From: Mycobacterium sp.
Lineage (GTDB): Bacteria > Actinomycetota > Actinomycetes > Mycobacteriales > Mycobacteriaceae
Reading direction: 5' to 3'
Length of the DNA: 40,412 nucleotides
NCBI GenBank assembly: GCA_020438845.1
Contig: JAGQTV010000104.1
Location: 1-40,412 of the forward strand
Shown here: one piece after another, positions 18,624 to 26,902 of the stretch
Numbering within the stretch: position 1 is the stretch's first letter
How the letters are laid out: the number at the start of each line of letters is the position of its first letter
Translations under genes and position numbers: made by a program
Notes under the pieces: model-generated
What the model was told of the DNA's origin: nothing
What the model saw: only the letters and a program-made list of their open reading frames with translations
Database searches by the model: none

Positions 18624-20759
18624 ATGGCAGAGAACACCATTCAGTGGGATCAGGATGCCGACGGCATCGTCACCCTGACGCTGGACGACCCCACCGGCTC
18701 GGCCAACGTGATGAACGAGCACTACAAGGAGTCGATGCATAATGCCGTCGAGCGCCTGATTGCCGAGAAGGACTCCGTCACCGGCGTCATCATCACGTCG
18801 GCCAAGAAGACCTTCTTCGCCGGCGGCGACCTCAAGGCGATGATCACTGCCGGGCCCGAGAACGCCGGCGAGATCTTCACTGAGGTCGAGGAGATCAAGG
18901 CCGACCTGCGCAAGCTGGAGACCCTGGGTGTGCCCGTGGTCGCGGCCATCAACGGCGCCGCCCTTGGCGGTGGCCTGGAGATCGCGCTGGCCTGTCACCA
19001 CCGCATCGCCGCCGACGTCAAGGGCAGCCAGCTCGGGCTGCCCGAGGTCACCCTGGGCCTGCTGCCCGGCGGTGGTGGCGTCACCCGCACCGTGCGGATG
19101 ATGGGAATCCAGAACGCCTTCGTCAACGTGCTCAGCCAGGGCACCCGGATGAAGCCGGACAAGGCCAAGGCCACCGGCCTGGTCGACGAGCTGGTCTCCA
19201 GCGTCGAAGAGCTGATCCCGGCCGCCAAGGCGTGGATCAAGGCCAACCCGGAAGCTCACACCCAGCCCTGGGACGCCAAGGGCTACAAGATGCCCGGCGG
19301 CACCCCGTCGCACCCGGCGCTGGCGGCGATCCTGCCGTCGTTCCCGTCGCTGCTGCGCAAGCAGATCAAGGGCGCGAACATGCCCGCCCCGCGGGCCATC
19401 CTGGCCGCCGCGGTCGAGGGCGCGCAGGTGGACTTCGACACCGCCAGCCGCATCGAGAGCCGCTACTTCACCAGCTTGGTCACCGGTCCGGTGGCCAAGA
19501 ACATGATCCAGGCGTTCTTCTTCGACCTCCAGGCCATCAACGCCGGTGGTTCGCGCCCAGAGGGAATCGGCAAGACTCCGATCACCAAGATCGGCGTGCT
19601 GGGCGCGGGAATGATGGGCGCGGGCATCGCCTACGTCTCAGCCAAGGCCGGGTACGACGTGGTGCTCAAGGACGTCACCCTCGAAGCCGCCGAGAAGGGC
19701 AAGAACTACTCGGAGAAGCTTGAGGCCAAGGCTCTGCAGCGCGGCCGCACCACCGAGGAGCGGTCCAAGGAACTGCTGGCCCGGATCACCCCGACCGGCG
19801 ACCCGAAGGACTTCGCCGGCGTCGACTTCGTCATCGAGGCCGTCTTCGAAAACCAGGAACTCAAGCACAAGGTGTTCCAGGAGATCGAGGACATCGTCGA
19901 GCCGAACGCCATCCTGGGCTCCAACACCTCCACCATGCCGATCACGGGCCTGGCCACGGGTGTGAAGCGCCAGGAGGACTTCATCGGCATCCACTTCTTC
20001 TCACCGGTGGACAAGATGCCGCTGGTCGAGATCATCAAGGGCGAGAAGACCTCCGACGACGCCCTGGCCCGGGTGTTCGACTACACGCTGGCCATCGGCA
20101 AGACCCCGATCGTGGTCAACGACAGCCGCGGCTTCTACACCAGCCGGGTCATCGGCACGTTCATCAACGAGGCGCTGGCCATGCTGGGCGAGGGCGTCGA
20201 GCCCGCGTCGATCGAGCATGCCGGGTCGCAGGCCGGCTACCCGGCTCCGCCGCTGCAACTCTCCGACGAGCTCAACATGGAGCTGATGCACAAGATCGCC
20301 ACGGCCACCCGGAAGGGCGTCGAGGCGGCTGGCGGCACCTATGAGCCGCACCCGGCCGAGGCGGTCGTGGAGAAGATGATTGAGATCGGTCGCCCCTCGC
20401 GGCTGAAGGGTGCCGGTTTCTACGAGTACGTCGACGGCAACCGCACCCAGCTGTGGCCCGGCCTGCGCGAGACCTTCAACTCGGGCACCTCGCAGCAGCC
20501 GTTGCAGGACATGATCGACCGCATGCTCTTCGCCGAAGCGCTGGAGACCCAGAAGTGCTTCGACGAGGGCGTGATCACCTCGACCGCGGACGCCAACATC
20601 GGCTCGATCTTCGGCATCGGTTTCCCCCCGTGGACCGGTGGAGCCGCGCAGTTCATCGCCGGGTACCCCGGCGGCCGGGCGGCCTTCCTGGCCCGCTGCA
20701 AGGAACTGGCGGAGCGCTACGGCGACCGGTTCAACCCGCCGGCGTCGCTGCAGCCGTAA
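18624..20759 (+). CDS. fadB: Enoyl-CoA hydratase / 3-hydroxyacyl-CoA dehydrogenase
   Basis: The ATG at 18624 is chosen because AAGGGAGC sits just ahead and [20 protein letters not shown] is the natural N-terminus; the frame's earlier starts lie inside fadA. The 711-residue product is the alpha subunit of the trifunctional complex. The N-terminal crotonase domain has [10 protein letters not shown] (about residue 70) and the [14 protein letters not shown] oxyanion segment (about 111-124). The catalytic Glu lies in [16 protein letters not shown]. The NAD domain begins [20 protein letters not shown] near 324. The dehydrogenase His is in [18 protein letters not shown] (about 455-472). It hydrates trans-2-enoyl-CoA and oxidises the product to 3-ketoacyl-CoA, which FadA cleaves. 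Transcription ends at the hairpin at 20773-20819. Confidence 0.95.
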   Translation: MAENTIQWDQDADGIVTLTLDDPTGSANVMNEHYKESMHNAVERLIAEKDSVTGVIITSAKKTFFAGGDLKAMITAGPENAGEIFTEVEEIKADLRKLETLGVPVVAAINGAALGGGLEIALACHHRIAADVKGSQLGLPEVTLGLLPGGGGVTRTVRMMGIQNAFVNVLSQGTRMKPDKAKATGLVDELVSSVEELIPAAKAWIKANPEAHTQPWDAKGYKMPGGTPSHPALAAILPSFPSLLRKQIKGANMPAPRAILAAAVEGAQVDFDTASRIESRYFTSLVTGPVAKNMIQAFFFDLQAINAGGSRPEGIGKTPITKIGVLGAGMMGAGIAYVSAKAGYDVVLKDVTLEAAEKGKNYSEKLEAKALQRGRTTEERSKELLARITPTGDPKDFAGVDFVIEAVFENQELKHKVFQEIEDIVEPNAILGSNTSTMPITGLATGVKRQEDFIGIHFFSPVDKMPLVEIIKGEKTSDDALARVFDYTLAIGKTPIVVNDSRGFYTSRVIGTFINEALAMLGEGVEPASIEHAGSQAGYPAPPLQLSDELNMELMHKIATATRKGVEAAGGTYEPHPAEAVVEKMIEIGRPSRLKGAGFYEYVDGNRTQLWPGLRETFNSGTSQQPLQDMIDRMLFAEALETQKCFDEGVITSTADANIGSIFGIGFPPWTGGAAQFIAGYPGGRAAFLARCKELAERYGDRFNPPASLQP

Positions 20760-20772
20760 CTGCCGCGAGAGA

Positions 20773-20819
20773 AACGCAATCGCCGCAGCCTCTGAATTAG
20801 AGGCTGCGGCGATTGCGTT
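20773..20819. terminator. Bidirectional hairpin terminator, fadB/tRNA-Lys
   Basis: A perfect 21-bp inverted repeat (arms 20773-20793 and 20799-20819) encloses a 5-base loop. It starts 14 bases after the fadB stop and ends 4 bases from the tRNA-Lys 3' end on the other strand, so it serves both converging units. No U-tract follows on either strand, which is common for actinobacterial hairpin terminators. Confidence 0.8.
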
Positions 20820-20823
20820 CCGG

Positions 20824-20896
20824 TGCCCCCACTAGGACTCGAACCTAGGACCTGCGGATTAAAAGTCCGTAGCTCTACCAACTGAGCTATAGGGGC
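20824..20896 (-). tRNA. tRNA-Lys (anticodon UUU)
   Basis: On the minus strand the sequence folds into a complete cloverleaf of 73 bases. The acceptor stem is GCCCCTA/TGGGGGC with one G-T wobble. The D arm is GCTC/GAGC and the anticodon loop is CTTTTAA, giving UUU. The T arm is CTAGG-TTCGAGT-CCTAG and the discriminator base is A. CCA is not encoded. The closing pair of the anticodon stem is an A-C mismatch. It lies 49 bp downstream of the last gene of the minus-strand polysaccharide operon, so readthrough from that operon could reach it, but it has its own -10. Confidence 0.95.
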
Positions 20897-20904
20897 GCGG
20901 TGCA

Positions 20905-20910
20905 AGGATA
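20905..20910 (-). promoter_or_regulatory. Putative -10 of tRNA-Lys
   Basis: TATCCT on the minus strand ends 9 bases before the mature 5' end of the tRNA, the spacing expected for a short tRNA leader. No clear -35 is seen at 17-18 bp. Confidence 0.4.
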
Positions 20911-20945
20911 CTTGTTATCAAGACCCTGCCGGAGAACCACTCCGA

Positions 20946-22124
20946 CTATACGACCGCGGCCAGAACTCCCACGACGTTGCCACCGACGCCCTTCAGATCC
21001 TCCGAAACGCGGGAGACGTTGGCCTTGGTGGACTCACCGGGCTCCACGACCAGCACTACTACGTCGGTGCGGTCGGTCAGTGCCGAGGCGAGCGGGCTGG
21101 ATACCGCCGGCTGGGTAGCGATGACGACCTGCTGGTAGGCGCCCCGGAGACGATCGATCAACGCCTCCGAAGCCGGGTTGGCGACCTGGTCGGGATCGCT
21201 GACCCACCCGTTGGCGGCCAGGACGTCCGGTGCACCGTCGGCACCCTCGGTCAGCCCTTGCTTGTCCGGCTCAGTTCCGGTGGCGTCGACGACGACGCTG
21301 CGAAGGCCGGCCAACTCAGTGGTGGTGGCCAGATTGACGGCGATCTGCTTTGCGTCAACGTCGGCGTCCACCGGGGACAATTGGATCACCTGGCCGTCGT
21401 GCTTGGCCAACACGGTGCGCAGACGGCGATAGGGGTCAAGCGCGGTAGCTGAATCGGCCGGTGCGGCGTCGACCTTGCCGACGACCGGCGCATCGGCCGC
21501 CGTGGCGGCTTGTCCGGGCACCCGCACCACTCGGTCCAGCAACGAGCGGATCCATACGGCGAAGGCTCCGATGAGTGCGGCCAGGATTGCGATGAGGATG
21601 CCGATCGAGATGCGCTCGACCAGACGCGACCGCGGAGCCGTGGCGTCGCTGACCACCCTGGTCTGGATCTTCTGCGCGTCCTCTCCCGTCGGTGACTCGA
21701 GTGCGGCCGTGTAGTCGATGAACTCCTTGGCGACGGTCTCGGCGATTTTGCGGGCCTGTTCAGGTGACCGATCACTGACTGCGACGTCGATGATCGCCGT
21801 CTTCGGGACCTGGACCGCGCTGATCTTGGCTGCCAGATCGCGTGGGCTCATCTTCAGGCCCAGTTTGTCGATCACCCGCTGGTCCACCGCATCGCTGGTC
21901 AGCAGTGCGAGGTAGGAGTTGACGCGGTTGGTCACCACGTCGTCGTTTTGATAGGCGTTCGCCGTCGAGGTGCCGTTGAGCGACACGAGCAACTGCGTGC
22001 TGGACACGTACTGCAGCGGCACGAACACCATCCACGCCGCGCCCATCGCCAGTACCGCCAGCGTGACCGCTGCAAAAGTCCGCCAGTACAACCGGATCAT
22101 GCCGAGAAACTCCCGCAGGTTCAC
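20946..22124 (-). CDS. Wzz-like copolymerase with degenerate kinase domain
   Basis: The 392-residue protein has the polysaccharide copolymerase plan. Transmembrane segment 1 is at about residues 18-38, and a Wzz-type extracytoplasmic coiled region follows, with STQLLVSLNG and DRSPEQARKIAETVAKEFI. Transmembrane segment 2 is at about 172-192. The cytoplasmic C-terminal half (about 230-392) resembles a bacterial tyrosine kinase/ParA-like domain, with SVVVDATG and DVVVLVVEPGESTKANVSR. However, the place of the Walker A loop reads SPVDADVDAKQIAVNLA (about 248-264) with no GxxGxGKST, and there is no Tyr-rich tail. It should therefore not bind ATP in the usual way. The role is probably chain-length control of the polymer in the membrane. 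It is the last gene of the operon, starting by ATGA overlap with the gene before. Confidence 0.8.
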   Translation of the reverse strand: MNLREFLGMIRLYWRTFAAVTLAVLAMGAAWMVFVPLQYVSSTQLLVSLNGTSTANAYQNDDVVTNRVNSYLALLTSDAVDQRVIDKLGLKMSPRDLAAKISAVQVPKTAIIDVAVSDRSPEQARKIAETVAKEFIDYTAALESPTGEDAQKIQTRVVSDATAPRSRLVERISIGILIAILAALIGAFAVWIRSLLDRVVRVPGQAATAADAPVVGKVDAAPADSATALDPYRRLRTVLAKHDGQVIQLSPVDADVDAKQIAVNLATTTELAGLRSVVVDATGTEPDKQGLTEGADGAPDVLAANGWVSDPDQVANPASEALIDRLRGAYQQVVIATQPAVSSPLASALTDRTDVVVLVVEPGESTKANVSRVSEDLKGVGGNVVGVLAAVV

Positions 22125-22807
22125 AAAGCCTCCAGCTCGTTCTTACCGTGTGTTTCAACCGATCCGTGGGCGCCTCCGGGGGCGCGATGCTGGCTGCCCC
22201 GCCCCGGCCCGAGCACCGCGCCGAGGGCCCCGAAGAACGCCCCGGCGACCATTGCTCCGATCACGACCCGATACAGCGGAGCGCCGAAGGCCATGACGCG
22301 GGTTCCGAGCTGTGGCGGGTCGACGACGAGGAGCTCGGCCCGCGGCAGTAGGCCGCCGGGCACCGTTTCCAGCGTGAGAACCTCTGCGGATAGCTCGTTG
22401 AGCAGCACCTCCGCGGTGCGGCGGGCCTCCTCTGCAGAGGGGGCGCTGACTTTCACCTGGAAGAGGGCCGTTTGAACGATGTGACGGGCTTGTATCCGCT
22501 GTGAGAGTTTCGCCGGCGACAGGTCCAAGCCCAGGTCGGCGATCACTCGGGCGGCCGTCCCGGGGCTCTTGGCCAAGGCGGCATACGTTTCGGCGCGGGT
22601 CTGCGCGTAGAGGTCGCCGCCGTCCATGGAATGACTGATGTCGCCAGGCGTGCGGACGAACACCGTGGCGGTCGTCCGGTACAGCGGGGGCCACAGGATC
22701 AGCAGTACGGCGGTGGCGGCGGTGGCCAGGATGACGCCCCAGGCGACCCACCGCCATCGGGCTCGCAGAATTAGGCCGTACCCGCGAAGCGTCGTGCTCA
22801 TGTTCAT
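22121..22807 (-). CDS. Wzz-like chain-length determinant protein
   Basis: The 228-residue protein is a short, kinase-less copolymerase homologue. Transmembrane segment 1 is at about residues 19-40 (WVAWGVILATAATAVLLILW). An extracytoplasmic Wzz segment follows, with TTATVFVRTPGD and SAPSAEEARRTAEVLLNEL. Transmembrane segment 2 is at about 177-200. A short basic, Gly-rich tail ends the protein. It would pair with the next protein in the operon to set polysaccharide length or to link polymerase and export. The ATG at 22807 overlaps the stop of the SGNH gene upstream (ATGA), and its own stop overlaps the next start. A second ATG two codons in (22801) is also possible. Its hydrophobic C-terminal segment is rich in Ala/Gly and could oligomerise. 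Confidence 0.75.
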   Translation of the reverse strand: MNMSTTLRGYGLILRARWRWVAWGVILATAATAVLLILWPPLYRTTATVFVRTPGDISHSMDGGDLYAQTRAETYAALAKSPGTAARVIADLGLDLSPAKLSQRIQARHIVQTALFQVKVSAPSAEEARRTAEVLLNELSAEVLTLETVPGGLLPRAELLVVDPPQLGTRVMAFGAPLYRVVIGAMVAGAFFGALGAVLGPGRGSQHRAPGGAHGSVETHGKNELEAL

Positions 22808-23595
22808 GTGGCCGGCTGCATCCCGTTCTGTGAAAATTCCTCAACCAGGGCCGCGGCCAGGGCTTCTTCGCCTTCGCGGTTGGGGTTGGTGCCATCCGGG
22901 GAGATCAGTCCCTTGGTATCGGTGTCCTTGAACCTGATGATCGGGTCGATGACCACCAGGTCCTTGACCTCGGTGGCCTGGCGGAGCAGGTCCACGATGT
23001 CGTCGTTCACGCCGAGGTCGTCATCGGGGGTTGCGAGAAAACGGGGCTTGACGAACACGATGCGGGCTTTCGGCCAGGTCTGGTGGGCCTGCCAGATCGC
23101 TGAGACAGTCACCTGGAAGCGGGCGACCGGCGGCGCAAACGTGTCGTCTCGACCGCCGTCGAAGATCACGATATCGGGACTGTAATACCTGCTCAGCGCC
23201 GTGACCCGCTCCCCGAAGGAGGACGATTGCCCGCGGCCCTGGTCGAGGGGAAATCGGTTGGCATCCCCACCGCTGATGTAGCCGGTGCCCGGTTCGGCTG
23301 CCAGTTGGCACAGCCAACCCATCTCGGTCACGGCTCTGCAGGCATACGAAGTTTCGGGTAGCCCGCTTCCTGAGGTGTAGGAATCGCTGATCACCAGGGC
23401 GGTGAGGAGTTTGGTCTGCGGCAGGGCAGGCCGCTGGATCTCGGCCGATGCGGGGGCGACGGCGACTATCGGCGTGTGTTGGGGCCGCAGCGCGAAACCA
23501 AGTGCCCCGGCCGCGGCGACAGCCGCCACCACCACCACGACGTCAGGGTGCCGCGGCCGCCTCACCGGAGTCCACCTCAACCGGGGCAGTTTCAC
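22804..23595 (-). CDS. SGNH-like membrane-anchored protein, altered active site
   Basis: The start is GTG 23595, which overlaps the stop of the gene before (GTGA); the frame is open further upstream only as an Arg-rich shadow. The 263-residue product has a signal anchor at about residues 17-37 (VVVVVAAVAAAGALGF), so the catalytic fold faces outward. The SGNH blocks are recognisable but changed. Block I reads VISDSYTSGSG (S70-D71-S72, Ser for Gly). Block III reads GGRDDTF (Asp for Asn). Block V reads PDGTNPNREG (D234-G-T-N237, Asn in place of the catalytic His). The Ser nucleophile remains. It may be a sugar-binding or weakened acyl-esterase relative; true catalytic function is uncertain. Confidence 0.7.
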   Translation of the reverse strand: MKLPRLRWTPVRRPRHPDVVVVVAAVAAAGALGFALRPQHTPIVAVAPASAEIQRPALPQTKLLTALVISDSYTSGSGLPETSYACRAVTEMGWLCQLAAEPGTGYISGGDANRFPLDQGRGQSSSFGERVTALSRYYSPDIVIFDGGRDDTFAPPVARFQVTVSAIWQAHQTWPKARIVFVKPRFLATPDDDLGVNDDIVDLLRQATEVKDLVVIDPIIRFKDTDTKGLISPDGTNPNREGEEALAAALVEEFSQNGMQPAT

Positions 23596-24269
23596 GGCTT
23601 GACCTCGGTCCGCACCCAGGCCGCGACCTTGTCGGCGATCATGGACTGGCCGTCGTCGTTGGGGCCACTCTTGTCGGCCAGCATCTGGTCGGGTCCCAGC
23701 CACGGCGGATCGAGTGTATTCAGGAAGGGAACGTCGGCCTGCTCGGTGGCTTTCTGGATCTCGTCGGATATTCCGGTGACGGTCGGCGGAACGGGCAGTC
23801 CCCACCAGATCGGTCCCATCACCAGAACCTGTTTACCCGCCCGGATCACCTTGTTGATGGCGTCGACGGCGCCCTGGGTGATGTTGCCGGTGCCGGAGAA
23901 GCCGCCGTCATCCACGCCGCCGGCGATCAGCACGGTATGCGGATTAGCCGCCAGGGCACGGTCCACTTGCCAGGTGAAGGCGTACCCGCCCGGGCCGTCG
24001 GCGGCGAAACCGGAACCGGGAAGGGCGAAGTTGGACACCGACCAGCCCGTCCGCTGCGCCAACAGTGTCGGCCATACCACCCGGTTCAGCCGACCGGCCG
24101 CGTAGGAGTCACCGACCACCGCGATGGTGACGGACGCCGGCGTCGCCGGTTTCTGGAACAGGACCATAGCCGCAGCGGTGATCCCGGCACCTACCAACGC
24201 GGCGACGGTAGCGACCACCGTCAACGTGCGGTTCAGGTGCAGTTTCTTGAGCCAGTTCGGCATTGTCAT
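23592..24269 (-). CDS. SGNH-like membrane-anchored protein, altered active site
   Basis: The ATG at 24269 is taken as start (MTMPNWLKKLHLNRTLTVVA), a few bases after the fcl stop; a GTG at 24272 is equally close. The 225-residue product has a signal anchor at about residues 16-38, then an SGNH fold. Block I is VVGDSYAAGRL (G53-D54-S55 intact), block III is AGGVDDGGF (Asp for Asn), and block V reads DKSGPNDDGQ (about residues 198-207) with Gly where the catalytic His should be. It resembles the neighbouring SGNH protein in layout and in the missing His, so the pair probably arose by duplication. SGNH proteins in polysaccharide clusters add or remove O-acetyl groups; here the chemistry is doubtful. 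Confidence 0.7.
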   Translation of the reverse strand: MTMPNWLKKLHLNRTLTVVATVAALVGAGITAAAMVLFQKPATPASVTIAVVGDSYAAGRLNRVVWPTLLAQRTGWSVSNFALPGSGFAADGPGGYAFTWQVDRALAANPHTVLIAGGVDDGGFSGTGNITQGAVDAINKVIRAGKQVLVMGPIWWGLPVPPTVTGISDEIQKATEQADVPFLNTLDPPWLGPDQMLADKSGPNDDGQSMIADKVAAWVRTEVKP

Positions 24270-24276
24270 CACAGAG

Positions 24277-25236
24277 TCATCCGCGGCAGTCGTTGTGGTG
24301 TTCGAGATACCACTGGTAGGTCCGCCGGATTCCCTCCTCCAGTCCAATCGTCGCGCGCCAACCCAGTTCGTTTATGCGCCGTACGTCCAGCAACTTCTGG
24401 TACGTGCCGTCGGGCTTCTCGGTGTCCCAGTCAACCTCGCCGTGGAAACCGACGATCTCCGCTGTCAGGTCGGCCAGTTCGGCGATCGACACGTCGCTGC
24501 CCGTCCCGACATTGATCGGTAAGTCATCATCGTAGTGCTCGAGGATGAAGTGGCAGGCCTCGGCGAAGTCGTCGATGTGCAGAAACTCCCGCTTGGGCTT
24601 GCCGCTGCCCCAGCACGTTGCGGTGGTGGCACCGGACTGGACCGCGTCGTGGAAGCGCCGGATCATTGCCGGCATCACATGGCTGCTGGCAGGGTTGAAG
24701 TTGTCACCCGGCCCGTAGAGGTTGGTGGGCATGGCGCACACGTAGGGCAGTTTGTGTTGTCGGCGGATGGCCGCGACCTGGGTGACGCCGGCCAACTTGG
24801 CCATGGCGTAGGCGTCGTTGGTCTCTTCCAGCGGGCCGGTCATCAGGGCCGTTTCGGGGATTGGCTGGGCGGTGAACTTCGGGTAGATGCAACTGGAGCC
24901 GAGGAACAGGAACCGCTGCACACCGGATGCCACGGCGCTGTCGAGGAGATTGACCTGGATTCGCAGGTTGTCGGAGAAGAAGTCCGCGGGCCGGCTGGCG
25001 TTGGCGGCGATGCCACCGACCAGGGCGGCGGCGTCGATCACCACTTCGGGTCGGGTCTCGGCGAAGAACGACGCGGTTGCACGTTGGTCACGCAGGTCGA
25101 GTTCGGTTGATGGCTTGACGATCAGATTCTCAAACCCGCGCGAGGAGAAATGCCGGTACAGAGCGGAGCCCACCAGGCCGCGGTGGCCGGCGATGAAGAT
25201 CCGGGTGCTCGGGTCCAGCGTGAATGCGGGCGTCAT
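24277..25236 (-). CDS. fcl: GDP-L-fucose synthase
   Basis: The 319-residue extended SDR starts at ATG 25236, overlapping the preceding stop by ATGA. The NADP loop is IAGHRGLVGSALYRHF (from about residue 14). FLGSSCIYPKF holds the catalytic Ser, and Y143-x3-K147 (YAMAKLAG) is the catalytic pair. PTNLYGPGDNFNPASSHVMP and KREFLHIDDFAEAC are typical of GDP-fucose synthase. It converts GDP-4-keto-6-deoxymannose to GDP-L-fucose by 3,5-epimerisation and NADPH reduction. The partner GDP-mannose 4,6-dehydratase is not in this window and must be supplied elsewhere. Fucose (or colitose/6-deoxyaltrose if the epimerase differs) is thus a likely component of the polymer. Confidence 0.9.
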   Translation of the reverse strand: MTPAFTLDPSTRIFIAGHRGLVGSALYRHFSSRGFENLIVKPSTELDLRDQRATASFFAETRPEVVIDAAALVGGIAANASRPADFFSDNLRIQVNLLDSAVASGVQRFLFLGSSCIYPKFTAQPIPETALMTGPLEETNDAYAMAKLAGVTQVAAIRRQHKLPYVCAMPTNLYGPGDNFNPASSHVMPAMIRRFHDAVQSGATTATCWGSGKPKREFLHIDDFAEACHFILEHYDDDLPINVGTGSDVSIAELADLTAEIVGFHGEVDWDTEKPDGTYQKLLDVRRINELGWRATIGLEEGIRRTYQWYLEHHNDCRG

Positions 25237-26327
25237 GTCCGGACTCCATAGCTGGCGGTGAGTTGATCGGCGATCGCACCCATTCCGAACCTCTCGCGGG
25301 CTGTCGTGCGCGCCCGCGCCCCATAGCCGGCGGGGTCCGCGAGCACCGTTCGCACCGCGTCGGCGAGCGCCGAAACCGTGCCCTTCGTCACGACGCCGGC
25401 TCGGGTCTCCGCAATCGTCGGGGCCAGCCCGCAGTCGTCGCATACGACGACTGGGAGTCCGACCGACATCGCCTCCAGCACCGCCATAGGATACGGCTCG
25501 CGCTCCGCGGCCAGAACATAGGCGGTGGCTTTTGCCAGACGGCTGGGGGCGTCGGCCGGATCGATCGCTCCGGCCCAGGTGATCCGGGTCTCGCCGCCAA
25601 TGGCCGCCTGCACCGCTGCGGCCTCGCCTTCGTCGGGTCCTACCAGGGTGAACCGGGCGTCGAGGCCTTCGGCCAGTAGTTGTTTGGCCACCGCCACGAA
25701 GAGGGTCGGGCGCTTGCGGGCATGCAGTCGGGCCAGACACAGGACCTCGGTAACCCCGGTGCGCTCCGGTCCGGCCGGATAGTCCGGAACTCCGTTGTGC
25801 AGTTGGGCCAGCGTGATCTCAGCGTGGGCGACCTCGCGCAGCTGAGTGCGCTCGAGGTCGGTCAGATAGAAGACCGCGCGGGCGTCGGCGAGCAGGCGGC
25901 GGGTCCATAGCGTGTCCAGCGGGCCGGCCAACGGGTTGCGTGACGGGATCACCATGCCGTGGGTCTGCAGAACGTAGGGGAGTCGCAGCCGGCGGGCCAG
26001 CGCGGCCACCGGCAGCACCATCAGGTCGCGGCCGAAGTGGAAGTGGACGACGTCGAAGTCCCCGGCGTGGGCGTCGAACCAGCGGATCAGGCCGGGTACC
26101 CACATGCCGGGGAAGCCCAGGCCCGGCAACAGCGTGCGGGCCGGGAAGAGTCGTAGCGGCACTCCGCCGATGTCGGTGGGCGGTATCGGGTAGCCGCGGG
26201 TCCCGGCGGCCAGCGTGACGTCGTGGCCCTTCCGGATCAACGCCGCGCTCTGGTTGATCGCCACTCGGGCCGGGCCGCCGAACGCGCCGTCCGGGGACAG
26301 CAGGGAGACGACCTGCAGAATGCGCAT
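25233..26327 (-). CDS. Glycosyltransferase, GT4 family
   Basis: The start is ATG 26327 (MRILQVVSLLSPDGAFGGPA), sharing one base with the preceding stop; the longer frame upstream is Arg-rich shadow. The 364-residue protein has the GT-B layout. The N-terminal GGPARVAIN loop is near residue 17. VLCLARLHARKRPTLFVAVA (about 195-214) opens the donor domain. The E-x7-E pair is in EREPYPMAVLEAMSVGLPVV (about 283-302). YVLQTHGMVIPSRNPLAGPL near 122 is the GT4 acceptor-side segment found in transferases of exopolysaccharide clusters (HGM). It adds one sugar to the lipid-linked repeat unit on the cytoplasmic side. Whether it is the fucosyltransferase cannot be judged from sequence. Confidence 0.85.
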   Translation of the reverse strand: MRILQVVSLLSPDGAFGGPARVAINQSAALIRKGHDVTLAAGTRGYPIPPTDIGGVPLRLFPARTLLPGLGFPGMWVPGLIRWFDAHAGDFDVVHFHFGRDLMVLPVAALARRLRLPYVLQTHGMVIPSRNPLAGPLDTLWTRRLLADARAVFYLTDLERTQLREVAHAEITLAQLHNGVPDYPAGPERTGVTEVLCLARLHARKRPTLFVAVAKQLLAEGLDARFTLVGPDEGEAAAVQAAIGGETRITWAGAIDPADAPSRLAKATAYVLAAEREPYPMAVLEAMSVGLPVVVCDDCGLAPTIAETRAGVVTKGTVSALADAVRTVLADPAGYGARARTTARERFGMGAIADQLTASYGVRT

Positions 26328-26902
26328 CAGCTCCGGACGATCTCCGACGGCGGTGGCAGCACGATCGAGTCCGGCGGAACGTCGCGGGTGACCAGGGCGG
26401 TCGCGGCCACGGTGGAGTTCGCCCCCACGGTCACTCCGCGCAGAACGGTGGACCGGGCACACAACCACACCCCGTCCTCCAGGACGATCGGTGCGTTGTC
26501 GAACTCGAAGGTGGGGGAGTGCCTGTCGTGGCTGCCAGTGCAGACGTAGGCGTGCTGGGAAATGACCACGTCGTTGCCCAGGGTGATGTGGTCGAGGTTA
26601 TACAGATCGACGTCGGTGCCCACCCAGGAGTTGTGGCCGATGGTCAGCTTCCACGGCCACTGGATACGGACCCGGTGACGCACCAGTACCCCATCGCCGA
26701 GCTGGGCGCCGAACGCGCGCAGGATTGCTATGCGCGCGCCGTTGGGGCACCAGACGCGGGTGAAGACGGTGCTCTGCACGGCCACCCACAAGGCCTGCCA
26801 GAGGACTCCGCGACCCTTATCGTAGGGCCGCCCCAGACGCGCTGCCAGCGAGCGTTTGGAGATCGAAACCGACACATCGACAACGTTAGCCGGTGACCTC
26901 AT
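26327..26902 (-). CDS. WcaF-like hexapeptide O-acetyltransferase
   Basis: The 191-residue protein has the left-handed beta-helix acetyltransferase pattern. ILRAFGAQLGDGVLVRHRVR and WKLTIGHNSWVGTDVDLYN are hexapeptide repeats, and ITLGNDVVISQHAYVCTGSH carries the catalytic His. PIVLEDGVWLCARSTVLRGV follows. The N-terminal GRGVLWQALWVAVQSTVFTR segment and overall length match WcaF/putative colanic acid acetyltransferases. It transfers acetyl from acetyl-CoA to a sugar hydroxyl of the lipid-linked unit. The ATG at 26902 overlaps the previous gene by 17 bp; a GTG at 26875 would remove the overlap and is a fair alternative. Third gene from the end of the divergent core, coupled to the GT4 gene after it. 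Confidence 0.8.
   Translation of the reverse strand: MRSPANVVDVSVSISKRSLAARLGRPYDKGRGVLWQALWVAVQSTVFTRVWCPNGARIAILRAFGAQLGDGVLVRHRVRIQWPWKLTIGHNSWVGTDVDLYNLDHITLGNDVVISQHAYVCTGSHDRHSPTFEFDNAPIVLEDGVWLCARSTVLRGVTVGANSTVAATALVTRDVPPDSIVLPPPSEIVRS

Noticed and set aside
20824-20896. tRNA-Lys as attachment site of the neighbouring polysaccharide locus
   Set aside because: Integrases usually use the tRNA 3' half, which here faces the fadB terminator. The polysaccharide locus lies on the 5' side, no integrase gene is present, and I saw no repeated copy of the tRNA 3' end at the other border.
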